A DNA stretch of 64,000 nucleotides, from positions 345,454 to 409,453 of the forward strand of contig NZ_JACHFG010000002.1 of NCBI RefSeq assembly GCF_014201775.1, in the 5' to 3' direction. Of the stretch, positions 53,061 through 62,486 are shown in pieces. Below the pieces are notes generated by a model. It worked only from the letters and a program-made list of their open reading frames with translations. It did no database searches and had not been told where the DNA came from. Numbering within the stretch: position 1 is the first letter of the stretch; each line of letters opens with the position of its first letter. This DNA is from Borreliella yangtzensis. Lineage in GTDB: Bacteria > Spirochaetota > Spirochaetia > Borreliales > Borreliaceae. Both the position numbers and the translations under genes were made by a program.

Positions 53061-54860
53061 ATGAAAACTCAAAATTATGATGAAAGTAAAATAATCACTC
53101 TATCTTCCCTTGAACACATTAGATTAAGATCTGGTATGTATATTGGACGCTTAGGAGATGGTTCTAATATTGATGATGGTATTTATGTTTTAATTAAAGA
53201 GATAATAGACAATTCAATTGATGAGTTTATTATGGGCTATGGAAATGAAATTTTTATAAAAAAAGAAAATAATCTTATTGCTATTAGGGATTATGGAAGA
53301 GGAATTCCTCTTGGAAAAGTTGTTGAGAGCGTTTCAGTTATTAATACTGGCGCCAAGTATAATGACGATGTTTTTCAATTTTCTGTGGGGCTTAATGGTG
53401 TTGGAACGAAGGCGGTTAATGCCTTAAGTTCGAAATTTTTAGTAAGATCAACAAGAAATGGCAAATCTTTTGAGGCGTTGTTTTCTAAGGGAAACTTATT
53501 GGAATCTAAAGAAATAGAATCTTCTGATAAAGACGGTACTTATGTTGAGTTTTTAGCAGATTCAGAGATATTCGGAAAATATTCTTATAGTGAGGATTTC
53601 CTGAAGAGAAGATTTTTCCATTATGTTTGTTTGAATAAGGGACTTATAATAAACTATAATAATCAAATTTTTGAATCCAAAAACGGTCTTTTAGATTTTT
53701 TGAATTCAGAAATTAAAAGTGATGATTTGCTTTATGATATTGTTTATTATTCTAGCAAAACCTTAGAATTTGCTTTTTCTCATACAAATAATTATGGGGA
53801 GACTTATTTTTCATTTGTTAATGGGCAATATACCAACGATGGAGGTACCCATCAAACTGGTTTTAGGGAAGGCTTTGTAAGAGCTATTAACGATTTTCTT
53901 AAAAAAACATATTCGTCAACAGATATTAGGGAAGGTCTTGTTGCAACTCTTTCTGTTAAAATTAAAGACCCAATATTTGAAAGCCAAACTAAGAATAAGC
54001 TTGGAAATATTGAAACTAGAGGTAATGTTGCAAAGGAAGTGCAAAAGATAATTTCTGAAATTTTATATAAAGATAAAATACTTGCAAAATTGATTGAGAA
54101 AAAAGTAGTTGACAATGAACGACTTCGGAAAGAGCTAAGTAGTGTGAGGAAAGAAGCCAGAGAGAGAGCAAAAAAAATATCTTTTAAAATTCCTAAACTT
54201 AAGGATTGCAAATTACATTTTAATAGCAGCGGTGAGCAGTCAGAACAAACTATGATCTTCTTGACAGAAGGTGATTCTGCAACGGGTTCAATGGTGTCTT
54301 GTAGAGATGTTTATACTCAGGCTATATTTTCTCTTAGAGGTAAACCTCAAAATATGTTTGAAAAGAATAAATCTGAAATATATAAAAATGAAGAGCTTTA
54401 TAATATGATGGTGGCTCTTGGCATTGAAGAATCAATTGAAAATTTAAGGTACAATAAGGTTGTAATAGCAACTGATGCAGATTTTGATGGATTTCATATT
54501 AGAAACTTGCTGTTAACTTTTTTCTTGACTTTTTTTGAAGATTTAATTTTAAATGGTCATATGTACATTTTAGAAACTCCTCTTTTTAGGGTTAGAAACA
54601 AAAAAAACACTATCTATTGTTATTCTGAGGAGGAAAAGCAAAAAGCTATTCTTGAGCTTAAGGGGGTATGTGAAGTAACAAGGTTTAAAGGCCTTGGTGA
54701 AATTTCCCCAAATGAATTTAAAGGTTTTATTGATATTAATAGTATTAAACTTACAAAAGTGGATCTTTTTAATATTAAAGAAATAAAAGAAAAATTGGGG
54801 TTTTATATGGGACAAAATACTCCTGAGAGGCGGAATTTTATTATGGAGAATTTGATCTAA
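53061..54860 (+). CDS. parE: DNA topoisomerase IV subunit B
   Basis: ATPase subunit of topoisomerase IV, which decatenates daughter chromosomes. 599 residues. GHKL ATP site: EIIDNSIDEF (about 48-57), RDYGRGIPLG (about 75-84), GLNGVGTKAVNALS (about 111-124). TOPRIM: FLTEGDSATGSMVSCRD (about 400-416) and ATDADFDGFHI (about 474-484). The next gene is parC, with TAATG shared at the junction, which separates it from gyrB. Confidence 0.95.
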   Translation: MKTQNYDESKIITLSSLEHIRLRSGMYIGRLGDGSNIDDGIYVLIKEIIDNSIDEFIMGYGNEIFIKKENNLIAIRDYGRGIPLGKVVESVSVINTGAKYNDDVFQFSVGLNGVGTKAVNALSSKFLVRSTRNGKSFEALFSKGNLLESKEIESSDKDGTYVEFLADSEIFGKYSYSEDFLKRRFFHYVCLNKGLIINYNNQIFESKNGLLDFLNSEIKSDDLLYDIVYYSSKTLEFAFSHTNNYGETYFSFVNGQYTNDGGTHQTGFREGFVRAINDFLKKTYSSTDIREGLVATLSVKIKDPIFESQTKNKLGNIETRGNVAKEVQKIISEILYKDKILAKLIEKKVVDNERLRKELSSVRKEARERAKKISFKIPKLKDCKLHFNSSGEQSEQTMIFLTEGDSATGSMVSCRDVYTQAIFSLRGKPQNMFEKNKSEIYKNEELYNMMVALGIEESIENLRYNKVVIATDADFDGFHIRNLLLTFFLTFFEDLILNGHMYILETPLFRVRNKKNTIYCYSEEEKQKAILELKGVCEVTRFKGLGEISPNEFKGFIDINSIKLTKVDLFNIKEIKEKLGFYMGQNTPERRNFIMENLI

Positions 54861-56740
54861 TGGATATTAGAACTGTACTTAAAGATAATTTTTTGCAATA
54901 TTCATCTTATGTTATTAAAGATCGTGCTATTGCTAGTGTTGTTGATGGATTTAAACCAGTACAAAGAAGAATTATACATTCTCTTTTTGAAATGCATGAC
55001 GGTAATTTTCATAAAGTTGCAAATGTTGTTGGTAATACAATGAAATATCATCCCCATGGTGATACATCAATTTATGAGGCTCTTGTTAATATTGCTAACA
55101 AAGATTTATTTATTGAAAAGCAGGGCAATTTTGGTAATTTGTTTACAGGTGATCCCGCTTCTGCTTCTCGATATATTGAGTGCAGATTAACGCCTTTAGC
55201 TTTTGATGTTCTTTACAACAAAGAGATAACAATTTATGAATCTTCTTATGATGGAAGAAATAATGAACCTTTACTTTATCCTGCAAAAATTCCTGTTATT
55301 TTAATTCAAGGAAGTGAGGGAATTGCTGTTGGAATGGCAGCTAAAATATTGCCTCACAATTTTAATGAGATTTTAAATGCAGTAAAGAGCGAGCTTCTTG
55401 GAGAGACTTATGATATTTATCCTGATTTTCCAACAGGAGGAATAGTTGATGTTAATGAGTATGCTGACGGTAACGGTAAAGTTTTAGTTAGAGCTAAAAT
55501 TGAAACTATAGATGAAAAAACAATTGTAATAAGGGAATTACCTTTTGGAGAGACTACTGAGAGTTTGATATCTTCGATTGAGAAAGCAATTAGAAAAAAT
55601 TATATTAAAGTTTCAAGCATTAATGATTTTACTGCTGAGAATGTGGCCATAGAACTATCTTTGCCACGAGGTGTTTATGCAAGTGAAGTGATTGAAAAGT
55701 TATATCATTATACAAATTGCCAAATATCAATTTCTGTTAATTTATTATTGCTTAGTGAGAGATATCCTGTTGTTTATACTATTAAAGATCTTATTAAATT
55801 TCATGCAGCCCATCTTCAAAAAATTTTAAAAATGGAACTTGAATTACAAAAAAGTAAGATTCTTGAAAAAATATTTTATAAGACACTAGAGCAAATTTTT
55901 ATTGAAAAAAAGATTTATAAACTTCTTGAAACAATTTCTAATGAAGAAAATATTGTGAATATAATATTGTCAAAAGTTTTAAGTTATAAAGAATCCTTTT
56001 CAAGGAAAGTTTCTGAAGAAGATATTGAAAATTTGCTTAAGATTCCAATTAGAAAAATAAGTCTTTTTGATATTGACAAAAATTCCAAAGATATTAAAAT
56101 TTTAAACAAAGAATTAAAGAGTGTAAATAGCAGTATTTCTTCAATAAGGGGATATTCAATAAACTTTATTGATTTATTACTTGCAAAGTATTCTAAAGAG
56201 CATCAAAGGAAGACCGAAATTTCTTTAATCAAATCAAAAAATGTAAAAGAAATAGCTACAAAGAATATGAAAGTTTATTTGAACTTGGCAGAAGGTTTTG
56301 TAGGAACTAGTCTTTTTGGAGGTGAATTTATTGGAAATGCTAGTTATTATGATAAAATATTGATTTTTAGAAATAATAGCTATGTTCTTAAAAATATTGA
56401 AGATAAGGTATTTATAGATAAAAAAAATATATGTGCTTTGGTTTATGATGTAAATAATTCAAAAGAACAAATATTTTCAATAATTTATTTTAATAAACTT
56501 GACAATTTTTATTATGTTAAAAGATTTAAAATAGATAAATTTATTACAGATAAAGTCTATGAATTTTTGGGAGAAAATGATAAATTTGTAGATTTTTCAT
56601 TAAGTCCTGAATTTGTAGAATTTTCGACAAATAAAGACATTATTAAAAGAATTGAAATTGAGAATTTTATAGTCAAATCAAGAAGCTCTATTGGGAAGCG
56701 AATTTCAAGCAACAATTTGAAAAAAGTTAAATTTAAATAG
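54860..56740 (+). CDS. parC: DNA topoisomerase IV subunit A
   Basis: Breakage-reunion subunit of topoisomerase IV. 626 residues, short for ParC because the C-terminal beta-propeller is reduced to a partial domain. DRAIASVVDGFKPVQRRIIH (about 21-40), the quinolone region YHPHGDTSIYEALVNIA (about 68-84, where others have HGDxxVYDALV), and DPASASRYIECRL with the catalytic Tyr (about 107-119). Translationally coupled to parE. Confidence 0.95.
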   Translation: MDIRTVLKDNFLQYSSYVIKDRAIASVVDGFKPVQRRIIHSLFEMHDGNFHKVANVVGNTMKYHPHGDTSIYEALVNIANKDLFIEKQGNFGNLFTGDPASASRYIECRLTPLAFDVLYNKEITIYESSYDGRNNEPLLYPAKIPVILIQGSEGIAVGMAAKILPHNFNEILNAVKSELLGETYDIYPDFPTGGIVDVNEYADGNGKVLVRAKIETIDEKTIVIRELPFGETTESLISSIEKAIRKNYIKVSSINDFTAENVAIELSLPRGVYASEVIEKLYHYTNCQISISVNLLLLSERYPVVYTIKDLIKFHAAHLQKILKMELELQKSKILEKIFYKTLEQIFIEKKIYKLLETISNEENIVNIILSKVLSYKESFSRKVSEEDIENLLKIPIRKISLFDIDKNSKDIKILNKELKSVNSSISSIRGYSINFIDLLLAKYSKEHQRKTEISLIKSKNVKEIATKNMKVYLNLAEGFVGTSLFGGEFIGNASYYDKILIFRNNSYVLKNIEDKVFIDKKNICALVYDVNNSKEQIFSIIYFNKLDNFYYVKRFKIDKFITDKVYEFLGENDKFVDFSLSPEFVEFSTNKDIIKRIEIENFIVKSRSSIGKRISSNNLKKVKFK

Positions 56741-56771
56741 TTTTAAAAACCTTTTTTAAATTTCATTAATA

Positions 56772-56780
56772 TGTTAACAT
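56772..56780 (+). promoter_or_regulatory. extended -10 promoter of p13
   Basis: TGTTAACAT (56772-56780) has the TGn extension with a TAACAT -10. Start near 56787; a strong GAAGGGG ribosome site (56797-56803) precedes the ATG by 5 bases, in keeping with an abundant protein. Confidence 0.5.
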
Positions 56781-56808
56781 AGTACCAGTTTTAATTGAAG
56801 GGGTTTTT

Positions 56809-57345
56809 ATGAATAAATTTTTAATTTTTGTTTTGGTAATCTTTTGTGTTTTTTCTAGCTTTGCTCAAGCTTATGATTCTAAAAGTGATTTTAATCTGGG
56901 GGCGGGAGAAAAACTTTTGGCTTATGAAACTAACAAGAAAGATCCTATTGTACCATTTTTATTGAACCTTTTTTTAGGGTTTGGGATAGGTTCTTTTGCT
57001 CAAGGAGATATTCTTGGAGGTTCTCTTATTCTTGGATTTGATGCAGTTGGTATAGGACTAATACTTACTGGAGCTTATTTAGATATCAAAGCTTTAGGTA
57101 ATAATGCCAGCAAAGCTGCTTTTAAATGGACTTGGGGTAAGGGAGTAATGTTGGCAGGGGTGCTTACTATGACTGTGACAAGATTAACAGAAATTATTCT
57201 TCCATTTACATTTGCTAATAGTTATAATAAGAAACTAAAAAATAGTCTTAATATAGCTTTGGGAGGATTTGAGCCTAATTTTGATGTTAACATAGGCCAA
57301 GCTAGTGCTCTTGGGTTTGAACTGTCTTTCAAGAAAAGTTATTAA
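56809..57345 (+). CDS. p13: outer-membrane channel protein P13
   Basis: Integral outer-membrane protein P13 of Lyme spirochetes, known as a channel-forming, surface-exposed antigen. 178 residues. Signal peptide at about 1-21 (ending SSFAQA). The mature part has three hydrophobic helical segments (FLLNLFLGFGIGSFAQGDIL, LILGFDAVGIGLILTGAYL, GVMLAGVLTMTVTRLTEIIL), unusual for an outer-membrane protein, which is normally a beta barrel. Published work describes C-terminal processing of P13 by the CtpA protease; the extension after about residue 150 (GFEPNFDVNIGQASALG) fits that. Confidence 0.95.
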   Translation: MNKFLIFVLVIFCVFSSFAQAYDSKSDFNLGAGEKLLAYETNKKDPIVPFLLNLFLGFGIGSFAQGDILGGSLILGFDAVGIGLILTGAYLDIKALGNNASKAAFKWTWGKGVMLAGVLTMTVTRLTEIILPFTFANSYNKKLKNSLNIALGGFEPNFDVNIGQASALGFELSFKKSY

Positions 57346-57355
57346 AATAATATTA

Positions 57356-57395
57356 TAAAAATGAGTGATTGCAATTTTGTATTGTGATTACTCAT
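57356..57395 (-). terminator. terminator for smpB, between convergent p13 and smpB
   Basis: Stem of 15 pairs (57361-57375 with 57381-57395, three G-U pairs) and loop TTTGT. On the minus strand it is followed by a T-run (57360-57356), so it works for smpB. The T tract is weaker on the p13 side. Confidence 0.75.
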
Positions 57396-57416
57396 TGTAA
57401 TTGAAAATTAGAGTTT

Positions 57417-57869
57417 TTATTTATATTTTATTTCTCTCCTAAGCTCTTTTTTTATGCTTTTTTGTTTTAGTATTTCTCTTTTATCATGCAATTTTTTTCC
57501 TTTGCATATTCCAATTTCTACTTTAATTATTGATTTTTTTAAATAAAAGCTAATAGGAATTAAAGTGTATCCTTCTTTTTCTTTAAATTTTTTCAGTCTT
57601 TGTAATTCCTGTTTTCTGATTAGAAGTTTTCTGGGTCTTAATTCATCATGATTGAATATATTTCCTTCTTTATATTTTGATACGTGTAAGTTTTCAAGCC
57701 ACAACTCTTCTTTTTTTATGCTTGCAAAGCTATTATTAAATGATAATTTTTTTGATTTTATTGATTTTACTTCGGTTCCTTGCAGTACTATTCCACAACT
57801 TATTTTATCTTCAATAAAATAATTAAATTTTGCCTTTTTGTTTTCAAGAAACAAATTGTTTGTCTTCAA
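57417..57869 (-). CDS. smpB: SsrA-binding protein SmpB
   Basis: Binds tmRNA and delivers it to stalled ribosomes. 150 residues from a TTG at 57869, which follows AAAGGA by 6-7 bases. The longer frame to 57920 overlaps the upstream gene and is not needed. Motifs: NKKAKFNYFIEDKISCGIVL (about 10-29), LQGTEVKSIKSKKLSFNNSF (about 29-48), HVSKYKEGNIFNHDELRPRK (about 61-80), KKLHDKREILKQKSIKKELR (about 125-145, the decoding-site tail). It starts 2 bases after the stop of the PEGA/FGE-like gene. Confidence 0.95.
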   Translation of the reverse strand: MKTNNLFLENKKAKFNYFIEDKISCGIVLQGTEVKSIKSKKLSFNNSFASIKKEELWLENLHVSKYKEGNIFNHDELRPRKLLIRKQELQRLKKFKEKEGYTLIPISFYLKKSIIKVEIGICKGKKLHDKREILKQKSIKKELRREIKYK

Positions 57870-57871
57870 AT

Positions 57872-59335
57872 CTATTCCTTTGATACAATCAATCTGAAAC
57901 CAATGTTTGGAGAACTCCAATTCTTCAAAAAAGAAGCCTTGGTTGATGGATTGAGTAAATTATTATTTTGATGAGAATATGTTCTAATTTCTGTTATTAA
58001 TGAATAAAAGTTTGAATTTTCGTTATAAAAATTTCTTTCATTTTTGAATATTGCAGTATCGTTAAAAGACGAATTTTGCATTAAATTCCAAAATCCAACT
58101 TTTTTTGATATCTCATTGATATTTAACGGTTTTTTGTTTGGTTCTTTTTGGTATAATTCCCATTCTTGTGATATAGGGAGTCTTGCTTTGAATCCGTTGG
58201 GAAGTTTTTTAGAGTACCAGTTTGCATATTCTAATGCTGAAAAATAAGATATTCCTGTGATAGCTTCATTTAAGCCTATTTGATTAAAATTTTTAAGATA
58301 ATTTTCATCCACAAGCTGTTCTTTTATTAAACTTTCTTTGTTATTTAATGTCCATTTTGGATTTTCTTTTAAAAAGTTTTGATACTCATATTTTGTAACA
58401 TTTTGCTCTTGAATAAGAAATTCTTTTATACTATAGGTAGACTTTAGTGAAATATTTTTTGAATCCAATTCATAATTTTGAATTTTCTCTATTTTATTTG
58501 AATTTATTTTTTTAAATCCAGGTAACTTTATATTAATTTTTTCATTTTTGGAAATTAATTGAATATTTTCATTGTCTAAAGTTTTGGTTAATGTTTTAAC
58601 CCAAGGCTTGTCTTTTGTTAGTTTTTTTAGATCTTTATCTAAATTTTCTAAAAACCAAAAGATAGCTCTATTTTCTAAATCAAAATTTGTTTGTAGAGAA
58701 TTCCATATTTCTTCTTGATTATTGTTGTTTTGGTCTATTGAATACACTGATTTGTATGAATCTATAAAATCCTTAAACATTTCGGTTGAATTTAAGTGAG
58801 GTATGGAATCTTTTAGAAACTTTTTAATGTATTTGGGATGTTCTTTGAGATCACTAGATATTAATGAAAATACAGGAATTAATTTGATATTTTCATTAAT
58901 ATTTTTTATTCTCACCATTATAGAAAGCTCTTTTTGTCTTTGTTTAATGATCTTTTCGGGCTCAATCAGCTCTAAATTTATTTGTAAATTGTAGCTCCCA
59001 AAAAATTTATTGTGAATTGTTATATTTTGTTCGTGGGTTTTAAATCCCATCCTTTTTGCTTTAATGATTCCTTCAGTGGCATTTATATATTTTTTAAATG
59101 GCGTTCTGCCGATATATTTTTCGTTTAAATAGATGTAAGTGTTTTCAATATTAGAATTTATTTTTAAATATGCTCCTGGATTTTTAAACTTGGGCATGAT
59201 TATTAAAATTGATATTAAACTTAAAAGTAATATTAGTGCTGTAAAAAATACGTAAACTTTGGGTGTTATTCCTAGGATTGGCTTTAATTTAACTTCAAAA
59301 AGCTCAACATTTGAATTTTTATCACTTTCTTCCAT
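57872..59335 (-). CDS. PEGA plus FGE-sulfatase-fold protein, cysteines absent
   Basis: 487 residues. One helix at about 28-48 (VYVFFTALILLLSLISILII) anchors it; the rest is periplasmic. A PEGA domain lies at about 55-105 (YLKINSNIENTYIYLNEKYI, then GRTPFKKYINATEGI). The last 150 residues follow the formylglycine-generating-enzyme fold: KYEYQNFLKENPKW, GISYFSALEYANWYSKKLPN, ARLPISQEWELYQ and NIGFRLI at the end. No Cys occurs anywhere, so it cannot be an active FGE. A binding or structural role is more likely. The promoter reads almost directly into the ATG (see findings). Confidence 0.82.
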   Translation of the reverse strand: MEESDKNSNVELFEVKLKPILGITPKVYVFFTALILLLSLISILIIMPKFKNPGAYLKINSNIENTYIYLNEKYIGRTPFKKYINATEGIIKAKRMGFKTHEQNITIHNKFFGSYNLQINLELIEPEKIIKQRQKELSIMVRIKNINENIKLIPVFSLISSDLKEHPKYIKKFLKDSIPHLNSTEMFKDFIDSYKSVYSIDQNNNNQEEIWNSLQTNFDLENRAIFWFLENLDKDLKKLTKDKPWVKTLTKTLDNENIQLISKNEKINIKLPGFKKINSNKIEKIQNYELDSKNISLKSTYSIKEFLIQEQNVTKYEYQNFLKENPKWTLNNKESLIKEQLVDENYLKNFNQIGLNEAITGISYFSALEYANWYSKKLPNGFKARLPISQEWELYQKEPNKKPLNINEISKKVGFWNLMQNSSFNDTAIFKNERNFYNENSNFYSLITEIRTYSHQNNNLLNPSTKASFLKNWSSPNIGFRLIVSKE

Positions 59336-59342
59336 CTTCTAA

Positions 59343-59372
59343 AGTATAGAAAAGTATTTAAATAAGTGTCAA
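59343..59372 (-). promoter_or_regulatory. promoter of the PEGA/FGE-like gene and smpB
   Basis: Minus strand: perfect TTGACA (59372-59367), an 18-base spacer and TATACT (59348-59343). The expected start, about 59336, is next to the ATG at 59335, so this message would have essentially no leader. Confidence 0.7.
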
Positions 59373-59405
59373 TATTTTGTATGATTTAATTCTTGAGGTT
59401 AGATT

Positions 59406-60386
59406 ATGCATTTAAGAAAATTGGATAAATTTGCATCTTTTTTGGTATTTTTTGTGGAAAAATACTTAACATATCGAAAAAGAAAAAAGTATTTTTGCAA
59501 ATTAAGGGCTAAGAAACGAGGATTTTTTCTAAACTTTTTATTTGATTTTGTAGCAGCGGCAATTTTTGTACTGGTAATAAATCAATATTTTATTCAAGCT
59601 TACAAAATCCCATCGGGTTCAATGGAGAATACCCTTCAAATAGGGGATTTTTTGTTTGTAGATAAATTTTCTTATGGCCCGGAACTTTTACCAGGATTGT
59701 TTAAGATTAATGGTTTTAAAACCCCGGAAGAATCAGATATTATTATTTTTGAAAATCCAGAGTATAAATCAAAGGGTGTTTTTTTTGATATTTTTCAAAG
59801 AATACTTTATATGTTAACGCTATCTTTTATTGATCTTGATAGAGATGAATATGGCAATCCTAATGTTAGATTCCTCGTAAAAAGAGGCGTATTTGCAGAT
59901 GGTAAAATTGTTAGATTTAACAATGGTAAGGCTTATATTAAAAAAGAAGGCGAAGAAAATTTTATTTTAGAAGATTCTTATCGGAATTTGGTTGGTCAAA
60001 ATTTTAATATTAAAAAAATTGTGGCAAATGAGGACTATGGGATTTATGGTGATTTTGCTATGTTTGTTGCTCTGAGTCAGTTAAATATAAATTTAAGTAG
60101 TGCTCCCGATTTCTCATTTTTTGATGTTAGGGTAATTGATAGGTTTGAGCTTGAAAGGTTAGAATATAAGTATTTATCTGCTTTTATGCCTTATGTTGAT
60201 TATTATATGGAAAAAGCTATAATAAGAGATTATGGAATTTATGTTCCTTATGGATATGTTTTGCCAATTGGAGACAATAGGGATAATTCTCATGACGGTC
60301 GTTTTTTTGGGGTAATCAATAAAAATAAAGTTCTTGGAAGAACCTTGGTAATATATCTTCCATTTTCTAGGGTAGGATTTATTTAA
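59406..60386 (+). CDS. lepB: signal peptidase I
   Basis: Membrane Ser/Lys protease that removes signal peptides. 326 residues. One helix at about 45-65, then AYKIPSGSMENTLQIGDFLF (catalytic Ser in SGSM), NVRFLVKRGVFADG (catalytic Lys in LVKR) and LPIGDNRDNSHDGRFFGVIN (box E). Longer than minimal SPases because of an insert of about 60 residues before box E. GAGGT lies 6 bases before the ATG. Followed directly by a divergent paralogue. Confidence 0.95.
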   Translation: MHLRKLDKFASFLVFFVEKYLTYRKRKKYFCKLRAKKRGFFLNFLFDFVAAAIFVLVINQYFIQAYKIPSGSMENTLQIGDFLFVDKFSYGPELLPGLFKINGFKTPEESDIIIFENPEYKSKGVFFDIFQRILYMLTLSFIDLDRDEYGNPNVRFLVKRGVFADGKIVRFNNGKAYIKKEGEENFILEDSYRNLVGQNFNIKKIVANEDYGIYGDFAMFVALSQLNINLSSAPDFSFFDVRVIDRFELERLEYKYLSAFMPYVDYYMEKAIIRDYGIYVPYGYVLPIGDNRDNSHDGRFFGVINKNKVLGRTLVIYLPFSRVGFI

Positions 60387-60387
60387 A

Positions 60388-61023
60388 GTGGCTGTATACT
60401 TAACTTTTGAGCAAAGGCTTTTAAGAAAAAAGCAAAGAAAAGTTTTTTTTAAGTATGTTTTAACATTTTTAGTGTTGAATTTTTTTTTCACAAAGTTTAT
60501 TTTGCAAATTTTTATTATTAAAAGTAATGAGATGTTGCCGACAATAACAAAAAATTCTAGTTTATTTTTTGTTGCGACACATATAACATCTTTTTTTATT
60601 CCTTTAAAAATGAATGATATTGTTCTTTATGAAGATTTTAGACTAAGTAATAATTTTTTATTAACTTTAATAAAAGATTTCTTTTTTTTAAATAAAATCT
60701 TTAAAAGAGCGAGCTATAAGGTCTCAAGAATAGCAGCTGTTCAGGGTGATTCTGTATATGTTAGAGGTTTTAATGTTTTGGTAAATAAAAAGGATACAGA
60801 TTTTTTTTATTTGAATGGCAATTTAGTTAGCTATTACAAGTTGAATAATTTTTTTAATACAGATGAAGTGATTAAGTGTTTTATTTTGAAAAAAAATGAA
60901 ATTTTTTTATTAAATGACAATTTAAGTGTTTTAAATGATTCTAGAATATTTGGGCCTATTAATAAAAATGTTATTGTTTCTTTTTTGGCCTTTAAGGTAG
61001 TGGACTATAAGATTGTTAAATAA
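60388..61023 (+). CDS. signal-peptidase-like protein lacking Ser and Lys
   Basis: 211 residues, GTG start one base after the lepB stop region. It has one N-terminal helix (about 24-43) and the SPase I fold order: [20 protein letters not shown] (compare IPSGSMENTLQIGDFLFVDK), [17 protein letters not shown] (compare RFLVKRGVFADG) and [20 protein letters not shown] (compare IGDNRDNSHDGRFFGVIN). The nucleophilic Ser position is Glu and the general-base Lys position is Ser. It should not be a Ser/Lys protease; a partner or decoy for LepB is possible. Annotated elsewhere as a signal peptidase. Confidence 0.82.
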   Translation: MAVYLTFEQRLLRKKQRKVFFKYVLTFLVLNFFFTKFILQIFIIKSNEMLPTITKNSSLFFVATHITSFFIPLKMNDIVLYEDFRLSNNFLLTLIKDFFFLNKIFKRASYKVSRIAAVQGDSVYVRGFNVLVNKKDTDFFYLNGNLVSYYKLNNFFNTDEVIKCFILKKNEIFLLNDNLSVLNDSRIFGPINKNVIVSFLAFKVVDYKIVK

Positions 61024-61444
61024 AATTTTTGTTGATGCTGATTCTTGTAATTTTAAGATAATAAAATTTTTACAAAAATTTATATTGCAAAATAAAGCAA
61101 AAATTATTGTAGTTTCTAATAAGTTTTTGAATTTGGGAAAAATAGAAAATGTTGCTTTAGAAGTGGTAGACAATGTTGATTTATTTATTTTGAATTTAGC
61201 AGATAGGTACAGTCTTGTTATTACTCGAGATATTTTTTTTGCTAAACTTCTTTTGGATCTTGAGGTTAAGGTTATGAACGATGAAGGTCTAATTTTTAAT
61301 ATAAACAATATAAATTATTTATATTTTAGATCTAAGATTAATTTCAATTTGAAAATTAAGGTTAAAAAATATTATGATGGAGATTTTAATAAATCTAGAT
61401 ATGAAAAATTTATAACAAATTTTTATTCTTTATTCTTTAGTTAA
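61013..61444 (+). CDS. YaiI/YqxD (UPF0178, DUF188) family protein
   Basis: 143 residues from a TTG at 61013, overlapping the previous gene by 11 bases. Family landmarks: IFVDADSC (about 5-12, in place of the usual VDADACPV), [20 protein letters not shown] (about 56-75) and [20 protein letters not shown] (about 86-105). The fold is PIN-like with conserved Asp residues, suggesting a nuclease, but activity is unproven for the family. It ends 15 bases inside the convergent lipoprotein gene. Confidence 0.85.
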   Translation: MLNKIFVDADSCNFKIIKFLQKFILQNKAKIIVVSNKFLNLGKIENVALEVVDNVDLFILNLADRYSLVITRDIFFAKLLLDLEVKVMNDEGLIFNINNINYLYFRSKINFNLKIKVKKYYDGDFNKSRYEKFITNFYSLFFS

Positions 61445-62479
61445 TTTTTTGTTTTCCAATTTCCACAAACCTTTGCCCTGAGTTAATATGTAAATTGTGT
61501 TGTTTGACACAGGAATAATATCGTTAAGACCCGTTTTGCTTAGCTGAGAACCATTATAAGCCCCAGGTACTACAGATTTTGAGGGCGCTTGTAAAGCAAA
61601 AATCCCTTCTTTGTTTTTTGTAAATTCTGCAAATCCATTATTACTTCCGACTAATATTACATCATTAAATTCTCTTGCGAAGTAACCGCTAAATTCGCCT
61701 ACTTCTTCTTGAATAAATATTGGTGTTGTATAATTATTTGCATTTGAATACACTTTGAATTTTGTGTCTAAATTATTATAACCACCAGTCATTACTAAGA
61801 TTTCAGAAGAACCCCTAATGCTTGTTTTAATGATAGGCATTATTTCTTTGGCTTGTTGATAGTCTATGCCTCTATATGTATTGTTATTTATTTGCCATAT
61901 TTTAAGTGAACTTCCTGTAATTAAGTTATCTTCATTTGATATTTGATAAAATTTGTCGTTTTCAGTAGCTTGTGATGGTGTTTTGTCAATTCCTTGTAGA
62001 TCAAAAATTCTCTCTTGATTGTTTTTATCTATAGCTAAAACATATGCTTCTTTTATGCCATCTTTTCCCACAGATTTTAAGAATTTATATGCTTTTAGTG
62101 GTTTTTTAAATTTTAATGTCCAATCTTTTCTATTTAGCTCACAAACTTCTAGTTCTGCCTGCTTGTTTTGTGCTAAAAGATAGGTTTTCCCAGAGACATT
62201 TACAATGTCATTTATAAACTCATAAGAATTGCTCAAGTCAATTTTTTCTATCTTGCCGTTTTCTTTTTTAAATAAGTGCATAGCTGCAATATAGAGGGTT
62301 TCTCCTACCAGAGAAATCCCTCTTGGGCTTGAACTGCCTAAGATATTATATTCATGGTTTATTTTTTGGAGATTTCCTAGTTGGGAAAATATGGATTCGC
62401 TCGAGCATGCTAGTAGTAAAAATATTAACAGGTTTAAAATTAATCTTTTTTTAAAATAGTTTTCATATTTTTGTTTCAT
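61430..62479 (-). CDS. outer-envelope lipoprotein (BamB-like, BB0028 type)
   Basis: 349 residues with a lipoprotein signal: basic start, hydrophobic helix, lipobox LLLAC (Cys at about 25). The mature part is made of repeated beta blades ([72 protein letters not shown]), as expected for a beta propeller. From memory it corresponds to BB0028, reported with the B. burgdorferi BAM complex; I rely on position for that. It lies 7 bases downstream of an outer-membrane barrel candidate. Confidence 0.82.
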   Translation of the reverse strand: MKQKYENYFKKRLILNLLIFLLLACSSESIFSQLGNLQKINHEYNILGSSSPRGISLVGETLYIAAMHLFKKENGKIEKIDLSNSYEFINDIVNVSGKTYLLAQNKQAELEVCELNRKDWTLKFKKPLKAYKFLKSVGKDGIKEAYVLAIDKNNQERIFDLQGIDKTPSQATENDKFYQISNEDNLITGSSLKIWQINNNTYRGIDYQQAKEIMPIIKTSIRGSSEILVMTGGYNNLDTKFKVYSNANNYTTPIFIQEEVGEFSGYFAREFNDVILVGSNNGFAEFTKNKEGIFALQAPSKSVVPGAYNGSQLSKTGLNDIIPVSNNTIYILTQGKGLWKLENKKLTKE

Positions 62480-62486
62480 TTTTATC

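Noticed and set aside
57870..57920. Longer smpB frame
   Set aside because: It overlaps the upstream gene; the TTG at 57869 follows AAAGGA and matches the normal SmpB start.
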